Assembly (NCBI RefSeq): GCF_004355225.1 | Contig: NZ_CP037933.1 | Span: 2,728,001-2,792,000 of the forward strand | Reading direction: 5' to 3' | Source of the DNA: Flavobacterium nackdongense | Lineage (GTDB): Bacteria > Bacteroidota > Bacteroidia > Flavobacteriales > Flavobacteriaceae | DNA length: 64,000 nucleotides | Shown: positions 17,188-25,589 of the stretch, piece by piece | How positions within the stretch are numbered: position 1 is the stretch's first letter | How the letters are laid out: the number at the start of each line of letters is the position of its first letter | Program-made: the position numbers and the translations under genes | The notes under the pieces: model-generated | What the model was told of the DNA's origin: nothing | Databases searched by the model: none | The model's input: only the letters and a program-made list of their open reading frames with translations

Positions 17188-18618
17188 CTATGAAATTTCA
17201 GAAACTCTCAAAGTGTTGACCATTCCTTTATCTTTTAAAGGCATTGCCGCCAAGTTGATAAGGAAATCTCCTTTGGTTACATAACCGTGTTCTCTTGCGA
17301 TTTCATTGACATCTGAAATGGTATCGTCGGTACTTTTCATTTTATCATAAAAATAGGATTTTACGCCCCATAATAAATTGAGTTGGGTCAGGATTCTTTT
17401 ATTTGATGTAAATACCAGAATATGAGCCGATGGTCTCCAAGCCGAGATTTGGAAAGCAGTATAACCACTATTGGTCAAAGTACAAATGGCTTTGGCTTCG
17501 ATAATGTTGGCGGTAAGCGCGGCGTGATGACAAATTGTTTTGGTAATAAAACGATTGGTTCTGACTTGTGGTGTGTTTTGAGGCACTTTGATAAGCGGAG
17601 AATCTTCAACGGCTTCTAATATTTGAGTCATTTTTTCGATCACCTGCACAGGATATAAACCCGTTGCGGTTTCTCCAGAAAGCATTACGGCGTCTGCGCC
17701 ATCCATGACCGAGTTGGCCACGTCATTTACTTCGGCACGGGTTGGTGTTAGGCTATTAATCATAGTTTCCATCATTTGAGTGGCAACAATGACAGGGATA
17801 CGTGCGGTTTTTGCTCTAAGAATCAATTCTTTTTGTACCAATGGCACTTCGTGAGCAGGAAGTTCTACCCCTAAGTCCCCACGAGCCACCATCAGGGCAT
17901 CACAATAGGCCACAATTTTGTCAATATTGACTAAAGCTTCTGGCATTTCAATTTTGGCAACAATCGGAATTTTTTCATCTGAATGTTTGGCAATTAATTC
18001 TTGTAGGTCTTGAAGGTCACGAGGTGTTTTTACGAAGGAAAGCGCAATCCAATCTACTTTTTGCTCGATGGCAAAAATAGCATCTGCAATATCTTTCTCA
18101 GTAAGCGCGGGAAGTGATATTTTAGTATTCGGAAGATTAACCCCTTTTTTAGATTTCAATTCTCCTCCTTGAATTACTTTTGCGATAACCTCGGTCTTTT
18201 TGTCTGTTGATACGATTTCAAAAATAAGTTTACCATCATCAAGCAATATGCGCTCTCCGGGATTTACATCATTAGGGAAATTTTGGTATTTCATAAAAAC
18301 TCTTTGTGCAGTTCCTATGATATCCTCGGCTGTTGTGAAGTTGATCAGATCACCGTCATTGACAACTACACCTTCTTCCATTACTCCTACTCGAAGTTTT
18401 GGCCCTTGTAAATCGGCTAAAAGCGCAGTGGTATAACCAAATTCTTCGTTAAGATCTCTAACTATTTGTACTCTCTCTTTTACATCATTATAATCAGCAT
18501 GCGAAAAATTGATTCTAAACACGTTTACACCTGCATCAATCATGTCTTTTATGATTTCTCTGGTACTACAAGCAGGTCCAAGAGTGGCTACAATTTTTGT
18601 TTTTTTGTTTGTTGACAT
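17188..18618 (-). CDS. pyk: Pyruvate kinase
   Basis: 476 residues. It converts phosphoenolpyruvate and ADP to pyruvate and ATP, the last glycolytic step. Motifs include TKIVATLGPACS, NVFRINFSHAD, the active-site stretch IPIVAKIEMPEAL (catalytic Lys), ALMVARGDLGVELPAHEVPLVQK, and VIVATQMMETMINSLTPTRAEVNDVANSVMDGADAVMLSGETA. The start lies 5 bases after the IPExxxVDY gene stop, so the two are cotranscribed; this pairing is typical of flavobacteria. Confidence 0.97.
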   Translation of the reverse strand: MSTNKKTKIVATLGPACSTREIIKDMIDAGVNVFRINFSHADYNDVKERVQIVRDLNEEFGYTTALLADLQGPKLRVGVMEEGVVVNDGDLINFTTAEDIIGTAQRVFMKYQNFPNDVNPGERILLDDGKLIFEIVSTDKKTEVIAKVIQGGELKSKKGVNLPNTKISLPALTEKDIADAIFAIEQKVDWIALSFVKTPRDLQDLQELIAKHSDEKIPIVAKIEMPEALVNIDKIVAYCDALMVARGDLGVELPAHEVPLVQKELILRAKTARIPVIVATQMMETMINSLTPTRAEVNDVANSVMDGADAVMLSGETATGLYPVQVIEKMTQILEAVEDSPLIKVPQNTPQVRTNRFITKTICHHAALTANIIEAKAICTLTNSGYTAFQISAWRPSAHILVFTSNKRILTQLNLLWGVKSYFYDKMKSTDDTISDVNEIAREHGYVTKGDFLINLAAMPLKDKGMVNTLRVSEIS

Positions 18619-18623
18619 TAATA

Positions 18624-19112
18624 TTAAAAAATTAAATTATTTTTCGATTTTATTTTATTTTTATCGACAGCATAGGCGGTCGCAACATTTTCGATGGTAT
18701 TGATCAGATGCTGAATTTTTGCAAGAATCACTTCATCTGTTGTATTCTCTATTTTTAGAAAATAATCTACTTTTTTAAACTCTGGAAGCAAATAGACCTT
18801 GGTCGAAACTTCTATCGTTTGATTTGAAAACAAATTTTGACTGTTTTCGTTTTTTTGTTGAATTACTTCATTTTTATTTTGAATCAAATTCCAAGTGATT
18901 TCATTTTCTTTATCATAATATGAAAATCTAGAAAAGTTAGTCTCTCCTTCTTTGATATTAATATGAATTTCCTCCTTGTTTTTGCCCAAGTTAATAGGCA
19001 ATTTTTGATTTATAAAATAGGCTAATCTATAATCTTCTAATGAAGTATGAATAGCAACTAGATGATACTCAATTTCATCAAAATCTTCAAAATCTAATTT
19101 ATGAAGCGCCAT
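18624..19112 (-). CDS. IPExxxVDY family protein
   Basis: 162 residues with the family-naming motif present as LLPEFKKVDYFLKIE (IPE is LPE here) near residues 115-130. The N-terminal region EDFDEIEYHLVAIHTSLEDYRLAYFINQKL is also characteristic. The protein is cytoplasmic, of unknown function, and found almost only in Bacteroidota directly upstream of pyruvate kinase, as here. A near-consensus -7 element (TATCTTTA on the minus strand, plus-strand 19133-19140) lies about 20 bases upstream. Confidence 0.88.
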   Translation of the reverse strand: MALHKLDFEDFDEIEYHLVAIHTSLEDYRLAYFINQKLPINLGKNKEEIHINIKEGETNFSRFSYYDKENEITWNLIQNKNEVIQQKNENSQNLFSNQTIEVSTKVYLLPEFKKVDYFLKIENTTDEVILAKIQHLINTIENVATAYAVDKNKIKSKNNLIF

Positions 19113-19224
19113 TTTATGAAAAAAATAAGTTGTAAAGATAGCATTTCTATTGTAGAGTAGGGCTTAAATTAAATCAGTTTTAACGGTTTTATCTGCGAAA
19201 ACGATATAGATTTAAGAAATTTCG

Positions 19225-19965
19225 CTATTTAATATCGATTTTTTTTTGAAATGCAAAATAAGCTCTTTGGGATGCTTTTTCTTCGGCTTTCTTCTTTGAA
19301 GTTGCCCTTGCTTTGGCAATGACCTTATCATCGATGCTAAGTTTCACCCCAAAAAAGCGTTGGCCATCAATTCCGTTGTCATCAAAAATATCATAATGAA
19401 ACTGTTTTTTTTCCTTTTGACACCATTCTATCACAAGGCTTTTGTAGCTAATCACTTTGCCTTCGAGCCTAGCGATGTCGACATACGGAATGATAACTCT
19501 TTTTTGAATAAACTTCTCGCAATACTCATATCCTCTGTCGAGATAAATGGCACCAACCAAGGATTCAAAAATGTTACCATGAATATTTTCGCCAAAATGT
19601 TGCACCGGAACCTTGCTTTCTATAAAACGAACCAAATTCAAATCTTTACCCAATTCGTTTAGATGTTCTCTGCTCACAATTTTAGAACGCATTTTTGTCA
19701 AGTAGCCTTCGTCACCAGTGGGAACTTTGTTGAATAAATGAGCTGCAATAACGGAACTTAGCATCGCGTCGCCAAGAAATTCTAATCGTTCATAATTGAT
19801 GGCATTTCCTTTTTCGTCTAATTTATTGGAAGAACGATGCGTAAAAGCTTTCTTAAAATGGTTGAGTTCGATAGGTACAAAGCCTAAAATTTCGCTTATA
19901 GCATCAAAAAAAATCCCGTCTTCAAGAGAACGGGATTTAGAAAATATTTTTTTTATTAGTCTCAT
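19225..19965 (-). CDS. rnc: Ribonuclease III
   Basis: 246 residues. The N-terminal RNase III domain has the signature YERLEFLGDAML (about 58-68, acidic metal ligands) and the second acidic cluster in IFESLVGAIYLDRGYE. The C-terminal double-stranded RNA-binding domain is about 170-242 (KSLVIEWCQKEKKQFHY...AKARATSKKKAEEKASQRA). It processes rRNA and structured mRNAs. It lies 8 bases downstream of fabF, in the acpP-fabF-rnc order common in bacteria. Confidence 0.96.
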   Translation of the reverse strand: MRLIKKIFSKSRSLEDGIFFDAISEILGFVPIELNHFKKAFTHRSSNKLDEKGNAINYERLEFLGDAMLSSVIAAHLFNKVPTGDEGYLTKMRSKIVSREHLNELGKDLNLVRFIESKVPVQHFGENIHGNIFESLVGAIYLDRGYEYCEKFIQKRVIIPYVDIARLEGKVISYKSLVIEWCQKEKKQFHYDIFDDNGIDGQRFFGVKLSIDDKVIAKARATSKKKAEEKASQRAYFAFQKKIDIK

Positions 19966-19973
19966 TCTGCTAA

Positions 19974-21227
19974 TTAGATGTCTAGTTTTTTAACTAATAC
20001 ACAAGCATTATGACCTCCAAATCCAAAAGTGTTGCTCATCAAAACTTTTACGTCTCTTTTTTGCGCTACATTGAAGGTGAAGTTTAGCTTATTGTCAATG
20101 CTCTCATCATCAGTAAAATGATTGATTGTTGGAGGAACGATACCGTGTTTTATCGAAAGTATTGATGAAATCGTTTCAATCGCACCAGCAGCACCTAATA
20201 AATGACCAGTCATTGATTTAGTAGAATTCAAATTCATGGTATAGGCATGTTCTCCGAAAACGTGTAATATGGCTTTAGATTCTGCAATATCTCCTAGCGG
20301 GGTCGATGTTCCGTGCATATTTACACCATCAACGTCAGTCGGATTTAGTCCAGCGTCTCTCAAACAGTTTAGCATTACATTTTTGGCTCCAAATCCTTCC
20401 GGATGAGGTGCTGTAATATGATGCGCATCGGCAGACATTCCGCCACCACCTATTTCGCAATAAATTTTTGCGCCACGTGCTACAGCATGTTCGTATTCTT
20501 CAAGAATCAAAGCTCCTGCACCTTCGCCAAGCACAAAACCATCACGGTCTGCATCCATAGGTCTTGAAGCAGTTTTAGGGTCGTCATTTCTGGTAGAAAG
20601 AGCGTGCATGGCATTGAAACCACCCATTCCTGCGATAGTAACTGCGGCTTCAGAACCACCAGTTACAATAACGTCGGCATGCCCTAATCGAATGTAATTG
20701 AAAGCATCGATAATTGCGTTTGTAGAGGAAGCACAAGCCGAAACGGTTGTGAAATTCGGGCCTCTAAATCCGTATTTGATAGAAATATGACCACCAGCAA
20801 TATCGGCAATCATTTTTGGTATAAAGAAAGGATTGAATTTTGGCGTTCCGTCACCTTTAGAATACTCCAGAACTTCATTTTGAAAAGTTTCTAATCCACC
20901 AATACCAGATCCCCAAATAACACCTACTCGGTCTTTATCTAATTTGTCCAAATTGAAAGCGGCATCATTTACGGCTTCTTCTGCTGTTACAATAGCATAT
21001 TGTGCATAGCGGTCCATTTTTCTGGCTTCTTTGCGATCAATGAAATCTTCAACGGTGAAGTTTTTTACTTCGCAAGCAAATTGTGTTTTATGTTTAGAAG
21101 CATCATAATGAGTTATCGTTGCTGCTCCACTGATACCGTTAACCAGACCGTTCCAATACTCTTGAATATTATTCCCAATAGGAGTAAGCGCTCCTAAACC
21201 TGTTACTACAACTCTCTTTAATACCAT
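19974..21227 (-). CDS. fabF: Beta-ketoacyl-ACP synthase II
   Basis: 417 residues. Condensing enzyme of fatty-acid elongation that adds malonyl-ACP to acyl-ACP. The Cys-His-His triad is visible: VSACASST (Cys165), NMHGTSTPLGD (His305) and KSMTGHLLGAAGA (His342). The GFGGHN loop near the C terminus is also present. It is separated from acpP by 242 bases of structured intergenic sequence and is followed by rnc after 8 bases. Confidence 0.97.
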   Translation of the reverse strand: MVLKRVVVTGLGALTPIGNNIQEYWNGLVNGISGAATITHYDASKHKTQFACEVKNFTVEDFIDRKEARKMDRYAQYAIVTAEEAVNDAAFNLDKLDKDRVGVIWGSGIGGLETFQNEVLEYSKGDGTPKFNPFFIPKMIADIAGGHISIKYGFRGPNFTTVSACASSTNAIIDAFNYIRLGHADVIVTGGSEAAVTIAGMGGFNAMHALSTRNDDPKTASRPMDADRDGFVLGEGAGALILEEYEHAVARGAKIYCEIGGGGMSADAHHITAPHPEGFGAKNVMLNCLRDAGLNPTDVDGVNMHGTSTPLGDIAESKAILHVFGEHAYTMNLNSTKSMTGHLLGAAGAIETISSILSIKHGIVPPTINHFTDDESIDNKLNFTFNVAQKRDVKVLMSNTFGFGGHNACVLVKKLDI

Positions 21228-21367
21228 AACTACGGTTTTTATCTATTTTCAACAAATAAAACCCACGCTTCTTTTTTTGCATTAAAATTACAAAAGAGCC
21301 ATGGGTGTTTAAATATTAAATATGTTTTTGATTGAAATTCAATCGAATTTTAGTTTTTTAAAATAAT

Positions 21368-21464
21368 AACACCCAACTTTTAGAAATTCCACGTTTTAAA
21401 ATTACAAACCCCAATAATTGGAATTTGTTTTTTATCAATTGGGATTTATTAAAAATTGGGTGTT
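21368..21464 (-). other. Long nested stem-loop between acpP and fabF
   Basis: AACACCCAA (21368-21376) pairs with TTGGGTGTT (21456-21464). Inside, CCCAATAATTGG and CAATTGGG-type segments can form further stems. It begins immediately after the acpP stop on the minus strand and lacks a clean U run, so it may be a partial terminator or processing structure that sets the acpP:fabF ratio. Confidence 0.45.
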
Positions 21465-21469
21465 TTTTA

Positions 21470-21706
21470 TTATTTCTTAGCTTCTTCGATATAAGAAATC
21501 GCTTGACCTACAGTAGCAATGTTTTCGGCTTGGTCGTCTGGAATTTGGATATCAAATTCTTTTTCGAATTCCATGATAAGTTCTACTGTGTCCAATGAAT
21601 CTGCTCCTAAATCATTAGTGAAGCTTGCTTCTGTTACCACTTCGTTTTCGTCAACACCTAATTTGTCTACGATAATCGCTTTTACTCTTGATGCAATGTC
21701 TGACAT
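21470..21706 (-). CDS. acpP: Acyl carrier protein
   Basis: A 78-residue acidic four-helix protein with the phosphopantetheine attachment motif [12 protein letters not shown] (Ser37). Carrier of growing acyl chains for fatty-acid synthesis. First gene of the acpP-fabF-rnc run; a TAnnTTTG element lies about 31 bases upstream. Confidence 0.97.
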   Translation of the reverse strand: MSDIASRVKAIIVDKLGVDENEVVTEASFTNDLGADSLDTVELIMEFEKEFDIQIPDDQAENIATVGQAISYIEEAKK

Positions 21707-21736
21707 AATCTTTAATTTTAAAATTTAATTTGTTGG

Positions 21737-21744
21737 CAAAAATA
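21737..21744 (-). promoter_or_regulatory. Putative -7 element of acpP
   Basis: Reads TATTTTTG on the minus strand, 31 bases upstream of the acpP start. No clear -33 TTG at standard spacing. Confidence 0.5.
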
Positions 21745-21881
21745 AAAAACTTTATTTTAAAACCACTATTTAGTTAATAAATGTGACAGCTAATTTATAA
21801 AATAAATTTCACAAACGCCTCATAAAGTTATTTATTATCAGTTTTTATTCTTTTTTTTGCACAAATGAAATCATTTTTGTT

Positions 21882-22469
21882 ATGAAGAAAATCGTAATTT
21901 TTGCTTCTGGTTCGGGGACTAATGCCGAAAATATTATCAAATATTTTAAAAATAAGGCTATAGCGAATGTCGTGGCTGTTTTTACCAATAATTCAAATGC
22001 CAAAGTGATTGAAAGAGCCAAAAACTTTCAAATTCCAGCGGTAATTTTTACTAAAGAACAATTGAATAAAGGTGAATTCTTACAAAAAATGAATGATTTA
22101 GCTCCGGATTTGATTGTTCTTGCGGGATTTTTACTCAAAATGCCTGAAAGCATCGTCGAAGCATTTCCGGATAAAATTATAAATATTCATCCGGCATTGT
22201 TGCCAAAATATGGTGGCAAAGGCATGTATGGAATGAATGTACACCAAGCTGTGGTCGAAAACAAAGAAAAAGAAACTGGTATTACGATTCATTATGTTAA
22301 CGAAAATTATGATGAAGGTCATATTATTTTTCAGAAAAAAGTAACTGTTTTGGTGAGCGATAGTCCCGAAGTTGTCGCTGAAAAAATCCACGAATTAGAA
22401 CAACAATATTTTCCATCAGTAATAGAAGATCTTCTAACTTCCATTCCACTTCCTACTTCTAACCTCTAA
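21882..22469 (+). CDS. purN: Phosphoribosylglycinamide formyltransferase
   Basis: 195 residues. It transfers a formyl group from formyl-THF to GAR, step three of purine synthesis. Visible are the nucleotide-binding FASGSGTNAENI, NIHPALLPKY (Asn101, His103 catalytic) and NENYDEGHIIFQ (Asp144). The last dozen codons (ending PLPTSNL) are encoded by a CT-rich stretch resembling a dispersed intergenic repeat, so the C terminus seems to have been replaced or extended. rnhA follows 9 bases later. Confidence 0.95.
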   Translation: MKKIVIFASGSGTNAENIIKYFKNKAIANVVAVFTNNSNAKVIERAKNFQIPAVIFTKEQLNKGEFLQKMNDLAPDLIVLAGFLLKMPESIVEAFPDKIINIHPALLPKYGGKGMYGMNVHQAVVENKEKETGITIHYVNENYDEGHIIFQKKVTVLVSDSPEVVAEKIHELEQQYFPSVIEDLLTSIPLPTSNL

Positions 22470-22478
22470 CTTCCCACT

Positions 22479-22958
22479 TTGAATCACGAAGTACATATTT
22501 ACACTGATGGCGCTGCCAAAGGCAATCCTGGCCCGGGAGGTTATGGTGTTGTGATGGAACTAGTCGGGACACCACACAAAAAAGAGTTCTACGAGGGTTT
22601 TCGTCATACTACCAATAATCGGATGGAATTATTGGCTGTTATCGTTGGTCTCGAAAAACTGAAAAACCCCAATATGACAGTTTTAATTGTTTCTGATTCT
22701 AAATATGTTGTAGATTCGGTTCTAAAGAAATGGGTTTTTGGCTGGGAGAAAAAAGGTTTTATAGGCAAGAAAAACCCCGATTTGTGGAAACGGTTTCTAG
22801 TAGTTTATCGAAAACATCAGGTCGATTTTAAATGGATCAAAGGACATAACAATCATCCTCAAAACGAGCGTTGCGATGCATTGGCCGTTTTTGCGTCGAG
22901 TCAAAAGCAACTTGCTGTGGATGTCTTTTATGAGAAAGAAGACGAGAAGTTGTTATGA
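22479..22958 (+). CDS. rnhA: Ribonuclease HI
   Basis: 159 residues. It degrades the RNA strand of RNA:DNA hybrids. The catalytic tetrad is visible as Asp10 (IYTDGAAKGNPGPGGYG), Glu50 (NNRMELLAV), Asp73 (IVSDSKYVV) and Asp133 (NERCDALAV), plus His123 of GHNNHPQN. Translation starts at TTG, fixed because the first beta strand requires MNHEVHIYTDG and no ATG is available. Convergent with the DUF4143 ATPase gene. Confidence 0.95.
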   Translation: MNHEVHIYTDGAAKGNPGPGGYGVVMELVGTPHKKEFYEGFRHTTNNRMELLAVIVGLEKLKNPNMTVLIVSDSKYVVDSVLKKWVFGWEKKGFIGKKNPDLWKRFLVVYRKHQVDFKWIKGHNNHPQNERCDALAVFASSQKQLAVDVFYEKEDEKLL

Positions 22959-22988
22959 CCTATTTTTTAAAGCTAGATTGCTTGTCGC

Positions 22989-24152
22989 TTACTTGTTCGT
23001 AACAAGTGTATGTAGGAAATCAGCCGAAACAAATTCAAAAAAATTAGTAGTGTTAATGACATCAAAAGTATAATTGGTATAAATATTACTGAAGCTTTTG
23101 GTTAAGACTGCTTTTTTGTTCGGGTTCCATTTGATTTCAAAGAGATGCAAAAGTCCATTTTTTTTGATCACTAAATCTATTTCTTTTTGATCTGTTGTTC
23201 TCCAAAAATAGAAGTTTGCGAAGACTTGTTGGTATTCATTTTGTTTACGAAATTCGTTTATTATAAAATTTTCAAAGAGAGCGCCGTTGTCATTTCTAAT
23301 TTCGACAGGTCGAAAATCATTGATGAGCGCATTTCTGATTCCCAAATCGTTGAAATATATTTTTTTTGACTTTTTCAGTTCCTTTCTTTGGTTAGTGTTG
23401 AATGCTGGTAGTTTGTAAATTACAAAAGCCTGTTCTAACATATTTACGTAACTTTCGATAGTTTGATTATCAATTTTTAATGTTTTAGCGAGTTCGTTGT
23501 AATTTACTTCACTGCCAATTTGCCAAGCAAGTAACTTCAGTAATTCTAATATTTTTTCAGGTTTTTTGATGCCTTTAAATAGAAAAATGTCTTTATAAAG
23601 GTAGCTTTCAGATAAAAATTTCAGTAATCGCTCTTCAGTTCCACTGTTGGTTACTATCTCGGGATAATAGCCATAGCACAAGCGTTTAGGTAATTGTCTG
23701 ATTTCTAATAGTAAATTCGAGTGGTTTACCATTTCTTGAAACGATATTGGAAATAAGTTGAATTCGAATTTTCTTCCGGTTAAAGGTTCGTTTAAAGAAT
23801 TTCGAAGTTCAAAAGCACTTGAACCACTTGCAATTACTTGAATTTCTTTGTGATAATCCGAAAAAAGTTTTAAGACACTGCCAATTGTATTTATTTTTTG
23901 TGCTTCGTCAATTACAACAACTTTATGGTTTCCTGCTATTTGTTTTAAACGTTCACTATTTGCGTTTTCAAGTAGTAAATGAACATCGGCATTCTCGCCA
24001 TCGAGCCATAATACTTCAATTTCTGAATCGAAAGGAAGCATTTTTATGAGTGTGCTTTTGCCAACTTGTCTTGCTCCTAAAAGCAATATCACTTTACCTT
24101 TAAAACAATCTTTTTGAATTTTTGGGGCTAGCTGTCTTGGAATTGATACCAT
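22989..24152 (-). CDS. ATP-binding protein, AAA_14/DUF4143 family
   Basis: 387 residues from ATG 24152. The AAA+ domain has Walker A GARQVGKST (26-34) and Walker B VVVIDEAQ (about 78-85), then ASGSSAFEL (sensor 1). The DUF4143 region (about 185-370) ends in a PD-(D/E)XK-like pattern: ENFIINEFRK, FWRTTDQKEIDLVI and LFEIKWN. The frame opens earlier (24269), but a -7 element at 24182-24189 lies between, so ATG 24152 (MVSIPRQL) is preferred. Function of these solitary ATPases is not established; they are widespread in Bacteroidota and archaea and often horizontally acquired. Confidence 0.88.
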   Translation of the reverse strand: MVSIPRQLAPKIQKDCFKGKVILLLGARQVGKSTLIKMLPFDSEIEVLWLDGENADVHLLLENANSERLKQIAGNHKVVVIDEAQKINTIGSVLKLFSDYHKEIQVIASGSSAFELRNSLNEPLTGRKFEFNLFPISFQEMVNHSNLLLEIRQLPKRLCYGYYPEIVTNSGTEERLLKFLSESYLYKDIFLFKGIKKPEKILELLKLLAWQIGSEVNYNELAKTLKIDNQTIESYVNMLEQAFVIYKLPAFNTNQRKELKKSKKIYFNDLGIRNALINDFRPVEIRNDNGALFENFIINEFRKQNEYQQVFANFYFWRTTDQKEIDLVIKKNGLLHLFEIKWNPNKKAVLTKSFSNIYTNYTFDVINTTNFFEFVSADFLHTLVTNK

Positions 24153-24181
24153 TTTTAGTAGATTAAATTGGATTATAATCG

Positions 24182-24189
24182 CAAAAATA
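24182..24189 (-). promoter_or_regulatory. Putative -7 element of the DUF4143 ATPase gene
   Basis: TATTTTTG on the minus strand, 30 bases upstream of ATG 24152. It decides against the upstream in-frame ATG at 24269. Confidence 0.5.
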
Positions 24190-24474
24190 CCATATTTTTT
24201 TCGATTTAAGTCTAAAATAGTACGGTTTTTATCAATGTAATCCCTGATATTTATGTTTTGAATTAGCACATAAAACTATTTTAAGTCATAAATTTCTAAA
24301 TTTAAATCAAAAAAATTAAGGCAATTTTTAAAATAGGAAAAAACATAAAATGATTTTGACTGCTGGCCTTGCAATATTTTGGCAGTTTTTGCCTTTGGAG
24401 CAAACTTGTTGTGAATACTTACGATAAAGAAATTTAATAGAGAAACTTTTGTGAAAACTTTGAGACAGGCAACC

Positions 24475-24506
24475 TTTGCAACTCTAAAACTTATAAACTA
24501 TCTTTG
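24475..24506 (+). promoter_or_regulatory. Promoter of the PfkB kinase gene
   Basis: TTTG (24475-24478), 20-nt spacer, TATCTTTG (24499-24506): a textbook Bacteroidota promoter, 24 bases before the ATG. Confidence 0.7.
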
Positions 24507-24529
24507 CCGCTTAATTCGAAACTCACAGA

Positions 24530-25453
24530 ATGAATAAATTACTGATTGTTGGAACCGTTGCGTTCGACGCTATCGAAACGCCTTTTGGCAAAACAGACAA
24601 AATTTTAGGCGGAGCAGGCACTTATATTGGACTTTCGGCTTCTAATTTTAATTTGAAATCGGCTATCGTTTCTGTGGTTGGTGACGATTTTCCACAAGAA
24701 TATCTAGATCTATTAACCTCCAGAAACATTGATATTTCAGGAATAGAAGTAGTCAAAGGGGGGAAAACCTTCTTTTGGAGTGGTTTGTATCATAATGATT
24801 TGAATTCCAGAGACACACTTGCGACGGAATTGAACGTTTTGGCAGATTTTCAACCCAAAGTACCACAAGATTTCAAAACTGCCGATGTGGTGATGTTAGG
24901 AAACTTACATCCCTTAGTACAAAGCAGTGTTTTAGACCAAATGGATGTAAAACCCAAATTAGTGGTACTTGACACTATGAATTTTTGGATGGATTGTGCC
25001 CTACCCGAATTGTTAGATGTGATCAAACGAGTTGATGTAATTACCATCAATGACGAAGAAGCAAGGCAATTATCAGGGGAATATTCTTTGGTTAAAGCTG
25101 CGGCAAAAATTCATACTATGGGGCCAGAATATGTGGTCATCAAAAAAGGAGAGCACGGCGCACTATTGTTTCACGACAACAAAATTTTCTTTGCACCCGC
25201 TTTACCATTAGAAGAAGTTTTTGATCCGACTGGAGCTGGAGATACTTTTGCCGGCGGATTTTCTGGGTTTATCACGCAAAGTGAAAACATATCATTCGAA
25301 AACATGAAAAGTGCCATTATATATGGTTCCAATTTAGCTTCATTTTGTGTAGAAAAATTCGGCACAGAGCGTATGGTCAATTTAGAAAAGGATGAAGTCA
25401 TCGCACGATTACAACAGTTTAAGTCCTTGACACAATTTGATATAGAAATATAA
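24530..25453 (+). CDS. PfkB-family sugar/nucleoside kinase
   Basis: 307 residues of the ribokinase fold. An N-terminal glycine motif (ILGGAGTYIGLSASNF), an internal TINDEEARQLSG and the C-terminal signature DPTGAGDTFAGGF (Asp238 is the catalytic base) are visible. The family phosphorylates ribose, fructose-6-phosphate, adenosine and similar substrates; the sequence does not decide which. Monocistronic between its own promoter and terminator, directly upstream of the purF-like gene, which hints at a nucleoside or purine-related role without proving it. Confidence 0.9.
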   Translation: MNKLLIVGTVAFDAIETPFGKTDKILGGAGTYIGLSASNFNLKSAIVSVVGDDFPQEYLDLLTSRNIDISGIEVVKGGKTFFWSGLYHNDLNSRDTLATELNVLADFQPKVPQDFKTADVVMLGNLHPLVQSSVLDQMDVKPKLVVLDTMNFWMDCALPELLDVIKRVDVITINDEEARQLSGEYSLVKAAAKIHTMGPEYVVIKKGEHGALLFHDNKIFFAPALPLEEVFDPTGAGDTFAGGFSGFITQSENISFENMKSAIIYGSNLASFCVEKFGTERMVNLEKDEVIARLQQFKSLTQFDIEI

Positions 25454-25461
25454 CAGAGTTT

Positions 25462-25487
25462 GCCTCGAATTTTCGGGGCTTTTTTTG
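25462..25487 (+). terminator. Terminator of the PfkB kinase gene
   Basis: GCCTCG/CGGGGC stem (one T-G pair), loop AATTTT, followed by eight T. Confidence 0.8.
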
Positions 25488-25589
25488 TTTAGAAAAATGC
25501 AAATCACAAATTTATTTGAAAGCAAGTCCAATATTAAATTACAGATTGGCTAAAAAATAAACACCCAACACAACTAAACCGCAACAATA

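Noticed and set aside
22876..23073. Open frame over the rnhA 3' end
   Set aside because: Out-of-frame shadow of rnhA continuing into the antisense of the DUF4143 gene.
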